A DNA stretch of 64,000 bases from Ditylenchus dipsaci (lineage: Eukaryota > Nematoda > Chromadorea > Rhabditida > Anguinidae): NCBI GenBank assembly GCA_004194705.1, contig SADC01000253.1:52766-116765 (forward strand), given 5' to 3'. This document shows, piece by piece, positions 45,601 through 55,946 of the stretch. Position numbers and translations under genes: made by a program. How positions within the stretch are numbered: position 1 is the first letter of the stretch; every line of letters starts with the position of its first letter. The notes under the pieces were generated by a model. The model was not told the DNA's origin and did not search any database. It saw only the letters and a list, made by a program, of their open reading frames with translations.

Positions 45601-46665
45601 AAAATTTTGACGTAAAATGTGATTTCTGACCTAAACCATCTTTACCTACTTTGCGATTTCGAGTAGAATAACCTGAACAAAATTTTAACGTTTATGCAAA
45701 AACCTAAGAAATCGACAAATTGAAAAAAATTGCAACCAAAAGAGTAATTTGCGGCCAAAAAAAAAGTATTTTAGCGGCCAAAAAAAGTACCGTCCTTTCT
45801 ATTTCAATAAATTAACAATACATAATTTAAATCGTATTTTTTGTAGTAAAAAAAGTATCCCGCACGCATTTGAATTCGCCAAATTCTCATTGGCATCAAC
45901 AAGAATGATCTTTTAAGAGGCGCACAATGGTTTTTATAAATTTTCAGCAGCATTTACGACTAAATATTATTTATTGTCTTCGTTTTCCAAGCTGATTATT
46001 ATAAAAAATTTTAAGGCTTTTTGCCATTTCTAGAGCTTTTCTAATATCTGAAAAAGAATCTCTGCATTAACTTTTAAATTCTTTATACTCAGAAAATTAA
46101 CAAGAAAAACATCAAAAAAGTTTTTAGAAAGATTAAAAATAAGAGGCGAAAATATCATTCTTTTCAACATTAGCATTGGTTCATAAAGCCTCGGACTGTA
46201 TGCAAAATACTATTAAAAACAACTAACCCTGAACGTGACCTCCCAAATCGAACGTCGTGAATCGAATTCCACCCAACGAAAGCTCTTCGGATGCTAAAAT
46301 ACAAATTGTAGTGTATTAAAAATTAAAACATAGCTTCCGGGTATTACTGGGATGCAACGTCGGAACATGTTGAGCAATTCGATCATCTTTGAGCATGTGT
46401 AGAAGCGTCGTCTTCCAGCATTATCCAGCCCAAGGAACACTAACTTGCCGCTCTTCTTCGTCAATCCTACAAACCTTTCTATATTTAATCGATCAACTAA
46501 TTGTTTTTGACACACGACCAATAATCACGTGATTTTTTTTGTTATTCAGAAAATAAAACTATTTTCAGTTCAGAAGTTCAATATTCTAGAAAAAATGTGG
46601 TTCAAAGCCAAAAACATACCCAAATAGTTCAAGACACTAGAAAACCAGTCGAATATCCAAGACAT
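42652..46665 (-). CDS. SAR1: SAR1 small GTPase (COPII coat), one-base frame break in P-loop
   Basis: SAR1 in its GTP form inserts an N-terminal helix into the ER membrane and starts COPII assembly. Five exons read on the minus strand: 46665-46620, 46466-46348, 46293-46228, 43601-43392 and 42794-42652, with consistent splice phases apart from one exon. The product starts [20 protein letters not shown]. It contains GLDNAG (P-loop), TFDLGGH (G3), NKID (G4) and the family C terminus [13 protein letters not shown], and would be 194 aa. Exon 2 is one base short: after GLDNAG the frame shifts at 46413-46416, where GGAAGACG stands in place of a Lys-Thr-Thr codon series; the other frame reads [18 protein letters not shown]. 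Repairing one base gives a complete gene, so an assembly gap in an A run is likely. Intron 3 (43602-46227) carries a TTAA MITE. Confidence 0.88.
43690..45140. repeat. Three SINE-like B-box segments in SAR1 intron 3
   Basis: The words ACGCATCGCC and a B-box form (CACAGGTTCGACTACC at 43731, AAAGTTCTAGTCCCTC at 44597, inverted GGCAGTCGAACCTGTGACC at 45093) occur together three times, next to G-rich GGGGGGAAC pieces. The layout suggests a tRNA-derived repeat family. Confidence 0.4.
45146..45377. mobile_element. TTAA-target MITE in SAR1 intron 3
   Basis: TTAA is at 45142-45145 and 45378-45381. The inverted ends AGGGCCTGACCTCTTCCTAC continue into GGTGGTCCCCGCCAATTC and TTCTGTACGGATTTTTCC, about 110 bp per arm. 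It is of the same family as 2065-2297 and 54219-54439. Confidence 0.72.
45405..45465 (-). repeat. tRNA-derived segment (A and B boxes)
   Basis: On the minus strand CCTCAGTGGTATAGCGTCG fits an A box. It is followed 30 bases later by CTCAGGTTCGATTCTCG, a good B box. The stems do not pair fully by eye, so it is a tRNA pseudogene or SINE head inside SAR1 intron 3. Confidence 0.45.
45488..45797. mobile_element. MITE with ACGGTACTTTTTTTGGCCGC ends
   Basis: The ends are inverted. The motif TTTTGGCCGCTAAAATA also repeats inside, and the word CGGCCAAAAAAA is shared with the Tc1 element ends at 48296 and 49987. It may be a derivative related to that element. No target duplication was identified. Confidence 0.5.
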
Positions 46666-46929
46666 TTCTTCGATGGCTCAAGCGAAAACTGAAAAATATA
46701 GAACGAATAATTTTATGCACAAGTTTATCTATTCGGACACGTCACAAGAATTTAAAAGGACAATGTCAACAAATTATCATACAGAAAAACATCCGCCGAA
46801 CAATGTCTTGTTGACTGCGTGACTGAAGCAGACAATAAAAAAACATCTTACAACAGCCGATCATAAAGAAACGGTATGACAATGATAACAAAAATTAAAT
46901 TTTTGGTTTGATTGATTTGCTGAGTGTCA

Positions 46930-47313
46930 TTATTGCAAGAAAGTAGCAAAAAATACGCAGCCAAGTACTCGAAATACTCCACGTGTACTGAATGAAGTTA
47001 TTGGTATAAGAAGGTAACCCAACTGACCAAACTTCATATCACATGTATGGAAAACAAAAATGCTGACCAAAAGGGTATCAAAGATTAAAAAAAAGATTGT
47101 TGACCAAAAAAAAACCATCCCAGCAAAAACACAATCCAACAGATTATTGGCAACTAAGCATTAGCACAACGCCAGAAGAAGCTATTTGAAAATATTTTTT
47201 TCAGCATTGTGGTTATCTGTAACTTTTTCGATTCTCAGCTGTTTTTGCCGCTGATGAAGATTGCCATCAACTGGAAGACTTGAGTAAAGCTCGCTAAGAA
47301 ATGCAGTCTTCAT
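46930..47313 (-). CDS. Possible small membrane protein
   Basis: An ATG at 47313 opens MKTAFLSELYSSLPVDGNLH and continues to LRIEK. After a possible intron, a hydrophobic frame (FFWSTIFFLIFDTLLVSIFV, then FGQLGYLLIPITSF) ends in TTFLQ-like residues at a stop at 46930. Two membrane segments are suggested. The splice phases do not fit without one missing base in a T run, so the model is weak. It lies 265 bases upstream of the SAR1 start, on the same strand. I do not recognise the family. Confidence 0.3.
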
Positions 47314-47579
47314 TTTTGCATGTTTTCAAATGCAACTTGAGTGGGCAGGTAGATTGTTTTAAATTTTCCAAAATCTTTCTTTTATATAGTCCTACAGTTT
47401 TTTTCCACAGTCTTACTTTCATAGGCTCCTATGTAAATAGACACAACTAGTTGTGAAACTAGATTCGTTACTTAAATTTTATTTAGCAGCGGTATTTTTA
47501 CCACGCGGGAAAGATTTAACGAAGGGTCTAGTATTTTCTAAATTTTTATACAACACGTTTTAAAAATCTCTATATAGTA

Positions 47580-48000
47580 CAGTCAAACCTCTCTACTATG
47601 GCACCCCCAAAAGTTCGTTCCCGCCTTGGGTCCGACACTTTTTTACCTCGATTTTTGAAGGCTTTTGCCATTTCTGTTTTGACAGTCTGGTCCAAATATC
47701 GTAAGGATTCCGATTTTGCCGATCGTTTTCAGAATTATAAAGAAAATTCTTCTAAAAAAGCAAAAACTCAGTTTAAAAACAGGAAAATTCAAAAATTTCT
47801 GTTTTAAACTGAGTTTTTGCTTTTTTAGAAGAATTTTCTTTATAATTCTGAAAACGATCGGCAAAATCGGAATCCTTGCGATATTTGGGAGCAGACTGTC
47901 AAAAGAGCATTTATAAAAAATTTCAAAAATCGTGTTAAAAAAGTGTCGGACCCAAGGCGGGAACGAACTTTTGGGGTGCCATAGTAGAGAGGTTTGACTG
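47580..48000. mobile_element. Pogo/Tigger-like foldback MITE, 421 bp
   Basis: The ends CAGTCAAACCTCTCTACTAT are inverted and flanked by TA. The arms are about 205 bp, with the shared block AAAAGTTCGTTCCCGCCTTG and GATTTTGCCGATCGTTTTC. The centre is near 47790. Confidence 0.75.
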
Positions 48001-48604
48001 TATATGGACTATGTTTGTCCGTTAGTCACATTTTTAGTAAATTGGTTTTTGGACTTTTTGAAAGCAAAGCCTCAAAAAGCTCTCTGTTACGTAGTAGCGC
48101 AAAATTTTGGCTATGGTATGAAAAAGATATCATGCAACTAAAGATTTTGGTCGGAGCCTTATCGATTTTAAGATTAGGATCCATAAAATCAGGACCATAG
48201 TAGACACGGAACTTCAGTAAATTAAAATGTTTTTTGTCTCGAAAAGAAGTTGAAACTTATCATTTAATTTTTAATTTCCTTTATGTGCGGTCATACAGTA
48301 TCGGCCAAAAAAAATGCACCAAGGGTGTAATTTTTAAAAATTGTATGTCTTGCAGTGATTTTTTCACATTATCGAAAAACGAGTAGAGCCATTTAGTAGC
48401 ATTTTAATGCTCTTTCAAATGCGCTAGAGATTCCTGCGCAAATATAATTCGATAAACTCTAAAAAGTCGTTTTTATGCCATGACTTCGATTTTCAGCGGC
48501 CAAAAAAATGCACCAAATGACATTATATCTGTTTTCTTCCTTGTTTTTCTTTACTACGTTCCAATTTTTGTGGAAATATTATATTTATTGGTTAAATTAT
48601 AGAT

Positions 48605-49748
48605 ATGGCAAAGAAACAGTTATCTCTTGATGCGAAGAAAGCGATTATACAAGCGAAGAAGCGAGGAGACAGTGATCGTATGGTTGCTTCACAATTTGGC
48701 GTTGATCATGGAACAATTTCGCGAATCTATGGTAAAAGCAAAGCAGGCAAGGGCGTGAAAAGAATCTCTGGCAGTGGTCGACCTCGAAAAACATCTGAAA
48801 GACAAAACCGGGCTATGGTAAAGAAGGCAAAGAAGGATCCGAAGAAGACTGCTGTGGATGTTATGAGGGAGGTCAATGAAGAAATTGGGTTAGATATCAG
48901 CAAAAGAACTGCTCGTCGTCGATTGAATGAAGCTGGCTTGTTCGGAAGACGTCCATCAAGGAAGCCGCTCATCTCTGAAGCTAATCGGAAGGCCAGGGCG
49001 GCGTTTGCAAAGGATCATCTACACTGGACAAAGGAAGAATGGGCAAAGGTTCTCTGGAGTGATGAAAGTAAATTCAATCTCTTCTCTTCTGATGGCGTGA
49101 AATATGTTCGAAGACCAGTTGACAAGCGTTATGACGTCCGTTACCAAGTTCCGACAGTCAAACATGGAGGTGGTTCATTAATGGTTTGGGGTAAATCGGT
49201 ATTTTCATGCAGCCCAAAATTTCAAATATTCAGGTTGTTTTTCTCATGATTGCATCGGTCCGGTAATTCGTGTGGAAGGCATAATGAAAGCAGTCGATTA
49301 CAGAGCAATCCTCGAAGAACACATGTTGCCTCATGCAAAGGAGGAAATGGCGCTAGGATGGATCTTTCAGCAAGATAATGATCCGAAACATGCTTCAGTG
49401 CTGCTTATGGGAAATGAAATGAGGAAGGCCAGGGCGGTGAAAAAGGGAAAGAAAGTGAAGCAGGCCAGGGCGCCGCAGCAAATAGTGGCTGGATGGTTCA
49501 AGAATAATGATGTTACCATTTTGCAATGGCCGTCTCAGTCTCCGGATCTCAACCCGATCGAACATCTATGGGAGGAATTGGACCGTCGGTTGCGCAAAAA
49601 GACTTACAAGAAATTAGACAAGCTGATGGAAGCAATCAAGGAAGAATGGCAGAAAATCCCTTTGGAAAGAATTATAAAACTTGTTGATTCTATGCCTAAA
49701 CGTTGTCAAGCTGTTATTGATGCAAAAGGTTACAGTACAAAGTACTAG
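48605..49748 (+). CDS. Tc1-family transposase with a 43-nt intron
   Basis: The enzyme cuts and pastes its own element at TA sites. The N terminus has two helix-turn-helix units (SLDAKKAIIQAKKRGDSD to GTISRIYGKS) joined by the GRPR-type hook GSGRPRKTS. The catalytic core follows: first Asp in VLWSDESKFNLF, second in FQQDNDPKH, Glu in LNPIEHLWEEL. Reading breaks at 49190, and a 43-nt GT-AG intron (49191-49233) restores WGCFSHDCIGP. Between the second Asp and the Glu there are 61 residues instead of the usual 34. The extra 27 (VLLMGNEMRKARAVKKGKKV...) correspond exactly to an 81-nt GT...AG stretch at 49398-49478 that could be a second, in-frame intron. The conceptual product is 366 aa, or 339 aa without that part, close to the usual 340. 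No stops or frame breaks were found. Confidence 0.9.
49398..49478 (+). other. In-frame 81-nt insert or optional intron in the transposase
   Basis: It begins GTGCTGCTTATGG and ends GCGCCGCAG. It encodes 27 mostly basic residues and has no stop. Removal restores a DD34E spacing. AAGGCCAGGGCG-like words inside it also occur at 48991 in the same gene. The donor GTGCTG is weak. Confidence 0.55.
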
Positions 49749-49989
49749 TTATTTAATAAAATATTTGGTGCATTTTTTTTGGCCGCTGAAAATCGAAGTC
49801 ATGGAATAAAAACGACTTTTTAGAGTTTATCGAATTATATTTGCGCAGGAATCTCTAGCGCATTTGAAAGAGCATTAAAAATGCTACTAAATAGGCTATA
49901 CTCGTTTTCGATAATGTGAAAAAATCTCTGCAAGACATACAATTTTTAAAAATTACACCCTTGGTGCATTTTTTTGGCCGCTACTGTAG

Positions 49990-50340
49990 CTGTACGAGCG
50001 CCAGCGCCGGCGCTTTTTCCAGTGCTGGCGCGCATTTTTTGACAAGACCGGCGCCGGCGCTCGCATAAATTTTTTTGACTAGGCCGGCGCTGGCGCCGGA
50101 GCTGACGCGAATCGGTGACTAGACCGGCGCGCAAATTTTCACCGATTGATACACTGGCGAAATTTTTTGTTACAGGCTTTCATTGGTCAAAAGCCGGCGC
50201 CGGCGCTGGCGCCGGCGCGACTTTTTCTTTTTTCGAAAAACCGGCGCTGGCGCGATTTTTTAAATTTGGGCACTCTGGCGCCGGCGCTGGCGCGCAATTT
50301 TTGAAATTGCCGGCGCCGGCGGTGGCGCTATTTTGGCCAT
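49990..50340. repeat. GCCGGCGCTGGCGC array
   Basis: About 350 bp is built from GCGCCGGCGC and GCTGGCGC words spaced by AT-rich 15-20 bp pieces, immediately right of the Tc1 element. It has the look of an array arm, but no partner was found. Confidence 0.55.
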
Positions 50341-51301
50341 ATATGCCATTTAGGGTAGGCTTGTGGCCAGGTGGGGTGGTTAGGTAGATATGCAGCTCCT
50401 GAGTCATAGATCAGTGAGTAGCTTCTAAGATTTTCCGATAAAAACTGTGTGTTTTTGTAGTTAAAATAATTGGTTTTTTACCAGGCGCCTGTAAGGCGCC
50501 AATCCACTTTATTACTATATATGCTCACATTTTTACAGCTAGTCGCAAGAATATGTTCATTCATCATCAATTTATACCTTATTAGGAACGTGGAACCGTC
50601 TCTCATGGGCTTTCTTTTTGTGAGGTAAATTTTTTTGAAGATCGCCGTCTATAGCTCCACCCTTGTTGTTCATGGCTAGATAATCGACTAGATAATTTTT
50701 GATTGATATTTATTTCAACCGGGTAATTCTTTGCCCGCTAGTTAGACCGCCTAGAGTGTACATAAATCGTAAGTTAGGTAAGGAAAAGAGTTAGCCCGGA
50801 ATTCCGGAAATAATAAATATTCCAAAATATGTCATTCCGGTTCCGGTTTTCACAAAACTAAAATTCCGGTTCCGGTTCCGGTCCAGATATCGATTCCGAG
50901 CCCAACTGTATCATAATTTTGCTCTTGCTCGGCTGATTTTTAACGCGTATTTTCAAATTTTGAACGAATTTTTCGTGTTAAATATCAATATAAACAAAAA
51001 AATCATGTAAACAAGCAGCGATTTTTTTTCGAAAACTTCTTTTTTCGACTCCGGTTTTGGTTTTGGCAAAAGTGAAATTCCGGCTCTGATTCCGGTTCCG
51101 GTTTCTACAAAAATCAAACTCCGGTTCCGGTTTTCGCAAATATAAAATTCCGGTTCAAAAATTCAGGCTGTATAGGCAATGAAGAGAAACCTGATTGAAG
51201 AATGACCCGGTTGAAAATTCACCGGTCGAGGACATACCGGTGAAGAACAAGAATAGAGCCACCACTAAACTTTTTGGTAAAAAAATCCTCTGAACTTCTA
51301 G
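50341..51301. repeat. Unassigned region with ATTCCGGTTCCGG arrays
   Basis: ATTCCGGTTCCGGTT words recur at 50793-50905 and 51040-51165. No RFT1 N-terminal exon was recognised here, although one is expected upstream of 51302. Confidence 0.45.
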
Positions 51302-54300
51302 AATGACTTTGCTCTACAACACTATTGGATTTCTGACACGAGAACCACTTCGAAAAAATTGCTTGAGCCCAAGTCTTTCAATTAAAGAATCTCTGCACTA
51401 CGCTCTACTTAGGTAAATAAACCTTTTATTAGTTGATTAGACTTCCCTATTCACCAACCTAAAATTACACTTTAATTCTTATAGCACGCCCCTCTGTACG
51501 TTGTTATGCATATTAATTTCTTCGCTGTGGTGGTACTTGCCATTCCCGATTATGACTTGCAAGGCAGATACAGTCTTGTGCTATTTTCTTTTGCCTTTTC
51601 TGCTTTCATCGAAGGAATTGCCGAGCCAGTTGCCATTCTAAGTCTCAAATTAGGAGAAAATGCTCATTTTGCCTTTGCTCATGCCGCTCTCACACTTCTC
51701 CAGAAGCTCATAGTTTTAACTTTGCTGATGTTCAAAGTGGATGCCCTAACTTCATTTTGTGTAGCTCAGGTTGCGTTTTTTAGAGTGATTATGGTTTTAG
51801 TATAAATAAGTTTTTAGGTTGCAGCCTCCTTGATTTATACATTAATTCATTATCGAAGGTTCGTCAAACACTACTCTGTTGTACTATCAAGGTCGTTCAC
51901 TGGTCCCTGGATCTCAGATTTGTTGTCTTTTCGTTTTGATCAGAAGAACTTGTTGCTCATCGGGACCCTGATATTTCACTCTCTGCTCAAACAATTCATC
52001 ACTGACGGGTCGGCCTATGTCATGGCTTTCACTAGCATCTTGCCACTCAATATTCAAGGTACTATTTTTGGGCGGTTTGAATGGCATAGAAAATAGTGGT
52101 CGGTACCACGATAAATTTAAGTAAAGCTATCCATTGATTTAAAAAAATTATAGCTTACATTTTAGAAGAAAAATTAAGTGAATCTAAATTGTATGAAAAA
52201 TTGAAAAATCAATGGCTCCGCCAAAGCGATAAGTGTTCTTTATTTAGCCTAATTTTTTAAGCTGTCTATGATGCCGTGGAAAGATTGGCCAGTTTGGTTG
52301 CCCGAATTATTTTGACTCCTATGGAAGAATCCGCTGCTATTTATTTTGCCTCAAATATTCGTAGCTCAAACGTGACTAAAGATATTCCGAAAAAAGTGCT
52401 TTCAACCTTTGTAGCTTTGCTCAGACTAATTGTGATTCTTGGCATTGTGGTTTGTGTGTTCGGTATTCCATACTCCAAACTGGTAATCCAGATCTATGGG
52501 GCTCTTTTCTCGCTGAAAACGGGGGTGAGATCTGATTTTTCTTTTTTTCAAGTTCTTAGTGAAAATCATGGATTTTAGGAGCAAATTGTTAGCACTTTAC
52601 ACAATCTACTTGCTTTTCATGGCCATCAACGGTATCATTGAATGTTTTGCATTCGCCTCAATGGACACTCCGAAGGTTGAAAAAAATTTAAAATGAAATT
52701 TTTGTGCTATATAGTTTCTTTAGATTTTCTCTCACGGCGCTTTTCTATTCTTTTCATCCATAGCTCATTTGCTTCTGAATGTGGTGTTGTCTACTTTTTT
52801 CGGAGCGTCCGGTTTCATCCTAGCCAACTGTGTGAACACTATTTTAAGAATTATCTACAATTGGAGGCATATTAGGGTGAGTAGTAAGCAATATTGGCCC
52901 TACCGGAGTATACCCCCCCCCCAAACAATTTTTTTAAAGAGTGTTCGACCTAAAATTGCCCCAGGAGTTAAAAAAAAGACATTATTTTTGAGTTCTGGTT
53001 AATAAAAAATTGAGTTTTGGACATTTTTAAATTTCGACCATTTGCCTGTTTTGGCATGTTTTGGTCGCTAGAGCTGGGCAAAAGAGCCTCTAAATGCATT
53101 TTTGTTCAAGAGTCTTGCTCAGAATTATGTCTAAAATAAGTGAGTGCGCGCATCCATAACCAACCAAGTCCCATGCGTCCCGAAGGGGGCGTAGGCGACT
53201 TGGTTGCTTGGGTTGAGATGCGCACACCCACATACATGGGCGTACGCAGGGGGGGGGCAGGGGGGGGGGCACGTGCCACCCACTCCAAGGTGGTCGGTCT
53301 AAAATTTCTGAGACGTATTCTGAATAGGCAAACAAATGACGCTATCTTTATCAAAAGTAGGTGCCTAGAAGATTTGTAATTAGTAATACTAGGTTTTGAG
53401 TTATTAACACTTTTGAGACTCTCCATCCTCCAGGTGGAATTCAGATGGACAACTTGAGTTCAACCTGAAAACTTTTAATTTTTATTAACATACTCAGGGC
53501 ACCGTTTTAGCAAGGTAATTTTCTGTATATCCATGACCCCCTGACCATCGTGGAGCTTACCATATAGGCGACCTATCCAGATTTGAACATTAGATTTTTA
53601 TTTTTCATTGTTAACTACTTGAGTACCACCTATCTACCAGGGTAAAACTACATGTACCGACTGCTAGAATGAGTCTGGATTATTGAAGTTAGATCAAGAC
53701 AATTAAAGGTGGATAAAGACTATTAAAGGGGAATTAATAATATCCCTGTGGATCGTTTAGAATTATTTAAGCTGAATCTAGACCATCAAAGATGGATTTA
53801 GACCATTAAAGTGAAATCTGAACATTGAGGAAAAATTTAGGCCCGAGCAAATCATGGCCGGGCAAATTTTGCTCCGAGTAAACTTTGCCCGTGTCTGAAC
53901 TTTTTAAAATATTGTCAGAAATTATGTAGAGATAACATAATGCTACAAAAAGTCTTTTTGAAACAAAGTATCGAACTTATAACACTACCTAGCATTTTTC
54001 GTGGTCTGTTTCAAATAATTACTCTGCCTAAAACAAGTTTAATTTGTATTTTAGTAGAACTCTAAGTTGAAATTTAAAAAATTCATAAGCTTTCAGAGTC
54101 TCGGAAATTCTGTTGGTAGAATACACATAGCTTCTATGCTGCCCAGCTTTACATTGTGTGTATTGCTCGTGTTATATTTTGCTGTACGACCCTTTCTTTT
54201 TTTGTAAGTTTGTGTTAAAGGGACATGCTCACCTGTTAAATTTGTTTCCACTAATTCAATTTTTTTCTTATCATTGAACTTCTGTACGGATCTTTTAACT

Positions 54301-54635
54301 TCGTTTCTAACCAAACTCTACCTAAAATTAAATTCTAGGCCTTGTTTTTAGAAAGCAAGTTGAAAAATCCGTACAGAAGTTCAATAATTAGGAATTTTTT
54401 TGAAGTGGCGGGATAAATTTAAACAGGTGAGCATGCGTCTTAAATAAGAGCATAAAAAAGTTCCAACTTTTAATATTACAATTTAGTTGTTCGGAAACAC
54501 TGGAGGTTTCTCTACACTGGCGCTCACCTTGCAATTGGTGGGTTACTTTTTTGGGCGTGCTTGCTTATCTTTATCAGTCTGAAGATCTGTTTACTACATT
54601 CTCGAGAAAAACGATTAGATGCCGAAATATTATAG
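51302..54635 (+). CDS. RFT1: RFT1 homologue (ER N-glycosylation), N-terminal exon missing, frame breaks
   Basis: RFT1 is a multi-pass ER membrane protein needed for the dolichol-linked oligosaccharide used in N-glycosylation. Segments: 51302-51412 (MTLLYNTIGFLTREPLRKNC), 51485-51769, 51818-52058 (FITDGSAYVMAFTSILPLN), 52262-52524 (LASLVARIILTPMEES), 52579-52675 (FMAINGIIECFAFASM), 52724-52876 (GASGFILANCVNTILRI), 54097-54203 and 54487-54635 (HLAIGGLLFWACLLIFISLK). Order and content match RFT1 through to the C terminus. About 50 residues at the start are not found. The frame breaks at about 51540-51560, at the G run near 52521-52525 and at the T run 54197-54203. Each is mended by one base. A 28-nt intron (52525-52552) would keep the frame at the second site but gives a longer loop than in relatives. 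Confidence 0.85.
52877..54096. other. RFT1 intron 6, repeats only
   Basis: It holds a MITE end (CCGGAGTATACCCCCCCC, 52901), a dispersed repeat (GGGCAAAAGAGCC at 53072 to GATGCGCACACCC at 53218, also at 37778 and 61788) and two long G runs (53250-53270). No exon is needed between the flanking exons, which join in phase 0. Confidence 0.5.
54219..54439. mobile_element. TTAA-target MITE in the last RFT1 intron
   Basis: TTAA is at 54215-54218 and 54440-54443. The ends AGGGACATGCTCACCTGTT and, inverted, AGACGCATGCTCACCTGTT, with TTCTGTACGGATC inside, place it in the 2065/45146 family. The 283-nt intron (54204-54486) is almost filled by it. Confidence 0.7.
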
Positions 54636-55070
54636 TGTAATTGTATCTCAAGAAAGTTGTTCGTTGATCAGTGTTGAGCTCAAATTAATAAACTCTTGTT
54701 GCTCTATTCTACATACCGATAATTTTTCAATTGTTCCCCTGCTGTTTTTCGGGTCATGCTTAAGTGCAAGACAGGCCAGAATATGTTATGACGGATATTT
54801 CCTGCACTATGAAAAAAGTGAAAAACATGTTTAAGTCCGTTTCAGCGTACGCTACCCTAACCTGCAGTTAAGCACAACATGAAAAGATATTCCAGAGATC
54901 AGGGCAACAACAGTTGGCATGTAAAATAGTTTTCTTACCTCTTTTAACTCAAGTATTAACACTTTCTAAACATCGAAATTTAATTTTGCTTGCTTTAAAA
55001 AATAAAATAAATACCGATTTTTTTTTCAGTTTTATAGCAATTTTTTAAATTTTGCAGTTCAACTTGTAAC
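54636..55070. other. RFT1 3' flank
   Basis: AATAAA occurs at 54688-54693, about 55 bases after the stop, and again near 55003. Either could direct polyadenylation. Nothing else is recognised. Confidence 0.4.
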
Positions 55071-55750
55071 TAGAGGTGTGCATTCATCCTAAGGGCCTTC
55101 GGGATCGGGATTCAGATTCCAAAAAACTTCGGGATCGTGATTACTTTAAAAAAATTTCCGGATCGCGATCAAGTTTCGAATTTTTCATACTTTTGGTCTA
55201 ACTTGCAAAAACCGCAGACACTAAAAGGCATATTAGAAGAGTTTGATTTGAACGCTAACGATTCCAATACGGTCAACTCTCGATATGGTGTGGTCGCTAG
55301 GGATGCCGAAACTATAGCGAGAGTTGACTGTACAGTCCAACCTAGATTTAACGGTCTCCTTGGGGCCGTTAAAGGGACCACTTAAGTCTAACTGCATACC
55401 AAACAAGTGAAACGCACTACATTTTACTTCTGTCGCACATAGCTTCATGAAAGATCAATCTTCCAAATAGCATTCAACAGTAAAAGAATCCGTAACAGAA
55501 CTCATCTAATATGATCGCAGACATTAAAAGACATCTACTAATAAAGACCACAATTCATCCAGAAATGAGAAAATTTTCATTCGAAAAATATCAATGATCT
55601 TTCAAAATGCTTTTTGGGATCTGGAAATTTCCGAAATCGAGATCGGGATTTTCAAAATCGATCGGGAGAGATTCAAGATCTGGATTAACCACTAAAATCT
55701 TCGTAATCGGGATCTCGATTTGAGAATGCACGATCCCGTGCACACCTCTA
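55071..55750. mobile_element. hAT-like element, 680 bp, with GGGATCGGGATT words
   Basis: The ends TAGAGGTGTGCA and the inverse are flanked by CTTGTAAC and CTTGCAAG (6 of 8 alike). Both arms repeat TTCGGGATCGGGATT and similar words. A 61-bp CAGTC-type MITE (55270-55330) is inside. Confidence 0.55.
55270..55330. mobile_element. Very short pogo-like MITE, 61 bp
   Basis: CGGTCAACTCTCGATATGG pairs with the inverse ending AGCGAGAGTTGACTG, with TA on each side. A second CAGTC end starts directly after it (55333). Confidence 0.5.
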
Positions 55751-55946
55751 CTTGCAAGTAGTAAAATTAATCCAAAAACTATTTTTGTAAATTTTAATCA
55801 GATAAGTTGACTTTGAGTGTGTTGTAAAGGTCAATCATTATTCACAAATTTTCTATTCATTGCCGACATGCTTGTACATATTACTTATTTTTAACTTATT
55901 CTTCACCTAAAATACATTTAAATAAACATTTTTTTTGTAATTCTGA

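Larger units (their letters stand above)
48296..49987 (+). mobile_element. Tc1-type transposon, apparently complete, 1692 bp
   Basis: Inverted repeats of about 220 bp (48296-48517 and 49766-49987) start CAGTATCGGCCAAAAAAAAT and CAGTAGCGGCCAAAAAAATG. They are flanked by TA at 48294-48295 and 49988-49989. The word GGCCAAAAAAATGCACC occurs at both the outer and inner end of each repeat, the two-site layout of IR/DR-type Tc1 elements such as Sleeping Beauty. One transposase gene lies between. The two repeats differ by only a few bases, which suggests a recent insertion. Confidence 0.93.
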
